A stretch of 64,000 nt of DNA from Oscillospiraceae bacterium (GTDB lineage: Bacteria > Bacillota > Clostridia > UBA1212 > SIG427). Shown here one piece after another: positions 63,138 to 64,000 of the stretch (within the stretch, counting starts at the first letter, position 1; the number at the start of each line of letters is the position of its first letter). The DNA is taken from positions 227,316-291,315 of the forward strand of contig SVJE01000001.1 in the NCBI GenBank assembly GCA_015069135.1, given 5' to 3'. Both the position numbers and the translations under genes were made by a program. The notes beneath the pieces were generated by a model. It was not told the DNA's origin and did no database searches. It saw only the letters and a list, made by a program, of their open reading frames with translations.

Positions 63138-64000
63138 TAATATTTCGTCTTCGATTCTTAATAAGCGGTTGTATTTGGCAATCCGTTCGCTACGGGCCGG
63201 TGCACCGCTTTTAATATATCCTGCAGAAACAGCAACTGCTATATCACTTATAGATGTGTCTTCAGATTCACCTGATCTATGTGATAATATAACACCATAT
63301 CCGTTCTTTTTTGCTATATTAATTGTTTCTAGTGTTTCTGTAAGAGTGCCTATCTGATTAGGTTTAATTAAAATTGTATTTGCAATTCCGTCTTTTATAC
63401 CGGATTTTAATCTTTCAGGATTTGTAACAAATAAATCATCACCAACAAGTAGATGGTTGCTACCTAATTCTGTAGTGATAACTTTCCAACCGTTTTCATC
63501 TTCTTCTCCCAAAGGATCTTCTAAGGAATATAAAGGGAAGGCTTCACAAATATCTTTCCAGTAATTTATAAGTTCTTGAGATGTGTAATTTTTTTGTTTC
63601 TTTGGAAGTGTATATTTGTTTTCTTTAATCCATTCTGATGATGCTGCATCTAATGCAAGTTTCACCTGTGTTCCTGCTTTATATCCTGCTGATTCAATTG
63701 CTTTTACCAACAAAGAAAAAGCTTCCATATCATCTTCCAAAAGAGGGGCAAAACCACCTTCATCACCAACTGATGTTGAATATGATTTGTTCCTGAGAAT
63801 TTCTTTTAAGCAATGATAAATTTCTGCACACCATCTTACGGCCTCTTTAAAGGTTTTTGCCCCTACAGGCATAATCATAAATTCTTGAATATCAATATTA
63901 TTATCGGCATGAACACCGCCGTTTAATATATTCATCATAGGAACTGGCATTATTTTACCTAAAGTAACAACATCGACGGCTCCTTTATTGGAGTAAGGAG
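63120..64000 (-). CDS. eno: Enolase, 5' part cut by the window edge
   Basis: The C-terminal 292 residues or so of enolase, which converts 2-phosphoglycerate to phosphoenolpyruvate. MPVPMMNILNGGVHADN, SVGDEGGFAP, SLEDPLGEED, GDDLFVTNPERL, the catalytic lysine in LIKPNQIGTLTET and SHRSGESEDTSI are all in family order. The frame stays open to base 64000 and reads a plausible enolase segment (YSNKGAVDVVTLGKI), so the start lies outside the window; the internal Met at 63950 is not the start. Confidence 0.97.
   Translation of the reverse strand, partial: PYSNKGAVDVVTLGKIMPVPMMNILNGGVHADNNIDIQEFMIMPVGAKTFKEAVRWCAEIYHCLKEILRNKSYSTSVGDEGGFAPLLEDDMEAFSLLVKAIESAGYKAGTQVKLALDAASSEWIKENKYTLPKKQKNYTSQELINYWKDICEAFPLYSLEDPLGEEDENGWKVITTELGSNHLLVGDDLFVTNPERLKSGIKDGIANTILIKPNQIGTLTETLETINIAKKNGYGVILSHRSGESEDTSISDIAVAVSAGYIKSGAPARSERIAKYNRLLRIEDEILSHNSF

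Overview
The window looks like a chromosomal segment of an anaerobic, low-G+C Bacillota, most likely a fermentative Clostridia of a gut or rumen type. The pointers are rubrerythrin, an aldo/keto reductase with ferredoxin-type cysteines, sodium-pump decarboxylase subunits, HPr kinase, WhiA, AddA, type I dockerins and a glgC-glgD glycogen operon. I do not assign a genus.

Layout. 1-9.1 kb holds a GH110-like beta-helix protein, a YczE/YitT-like membrane protein, an aldo/keto reductase followed by two MATE exporters, rubrerythrin, a small methyltransferase and a cytoplasmic SGNH esterase. 9.2-15.1 kb holds AddA and, on the other strand, a zinc-ribbon membrane protein, a Xer recombinase and a degenerate LCP-like protein. 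15.2-22.1 kb is a tandem array of four paralogous sialate-O-acetylesterase-like enzymes: the first is a lipoprotein and the next three carry N-terminal dockerins. 22.1-24.7 kb is an accessory patch with an amidase pseudogene, two small exported orphans, a histidine phosphatase and an orphan cytosolic protein. 24.8-33.7 kb has ligA and then a seven-gene operon: UDP-sugar pyrophosphorylase, membrane protein, sensor kinase, response regulator, hprK, murB and a shortened whiA.

33.8-37.7 kb has glnS, gltX and an acyltransferase-like membrane protein on the minus strand. 37.8-42.1 kb has a D,D-carboxypeptidase and three overlapping TadE/DUF5702-type genes without a Tad motor. 42.1-45.3 kb is an operon of purine nucleoside phosphorylase, a class IV aminotransferase and a 6-phosphogluconate dehydrogenase homologue whose catalytic residues are largely replaced. 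45.3-48.8 kb has a membrane protein, tRNA-Trp, tmcAL and a lone serine recombinase preceded by a 31-codon ORF. 48.8-53.0 kb is a surface-polysaccharide-like cluster (dTMP-kinase-like protein, pyruvyltransferase, MurJ-like flippase, GT2). 53.1-54.7 kb encodes decarboxylase gamma and beta subunits. 55.0-63.1 kb is the operon glgC-glgD-glgA-glgP-GH13. A truncated enolase gene lies at the right edge.

Together the genes suggest a carbohydrate-degrading anaerobe that removes acetyl groups outside the cell, stores glycogen and couples sugar status (HprK) to wall synthesis and division (MurB, WhiA). The best candidates for unusual biology are the lipoprotein/dockerin esterase array, the active-site-altered 6PGDH homologue with its operon, and the motorless TadE/DUF5702 cluster. 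No CRISPR array, rRNA, insertion sequence or replication origin is visible.
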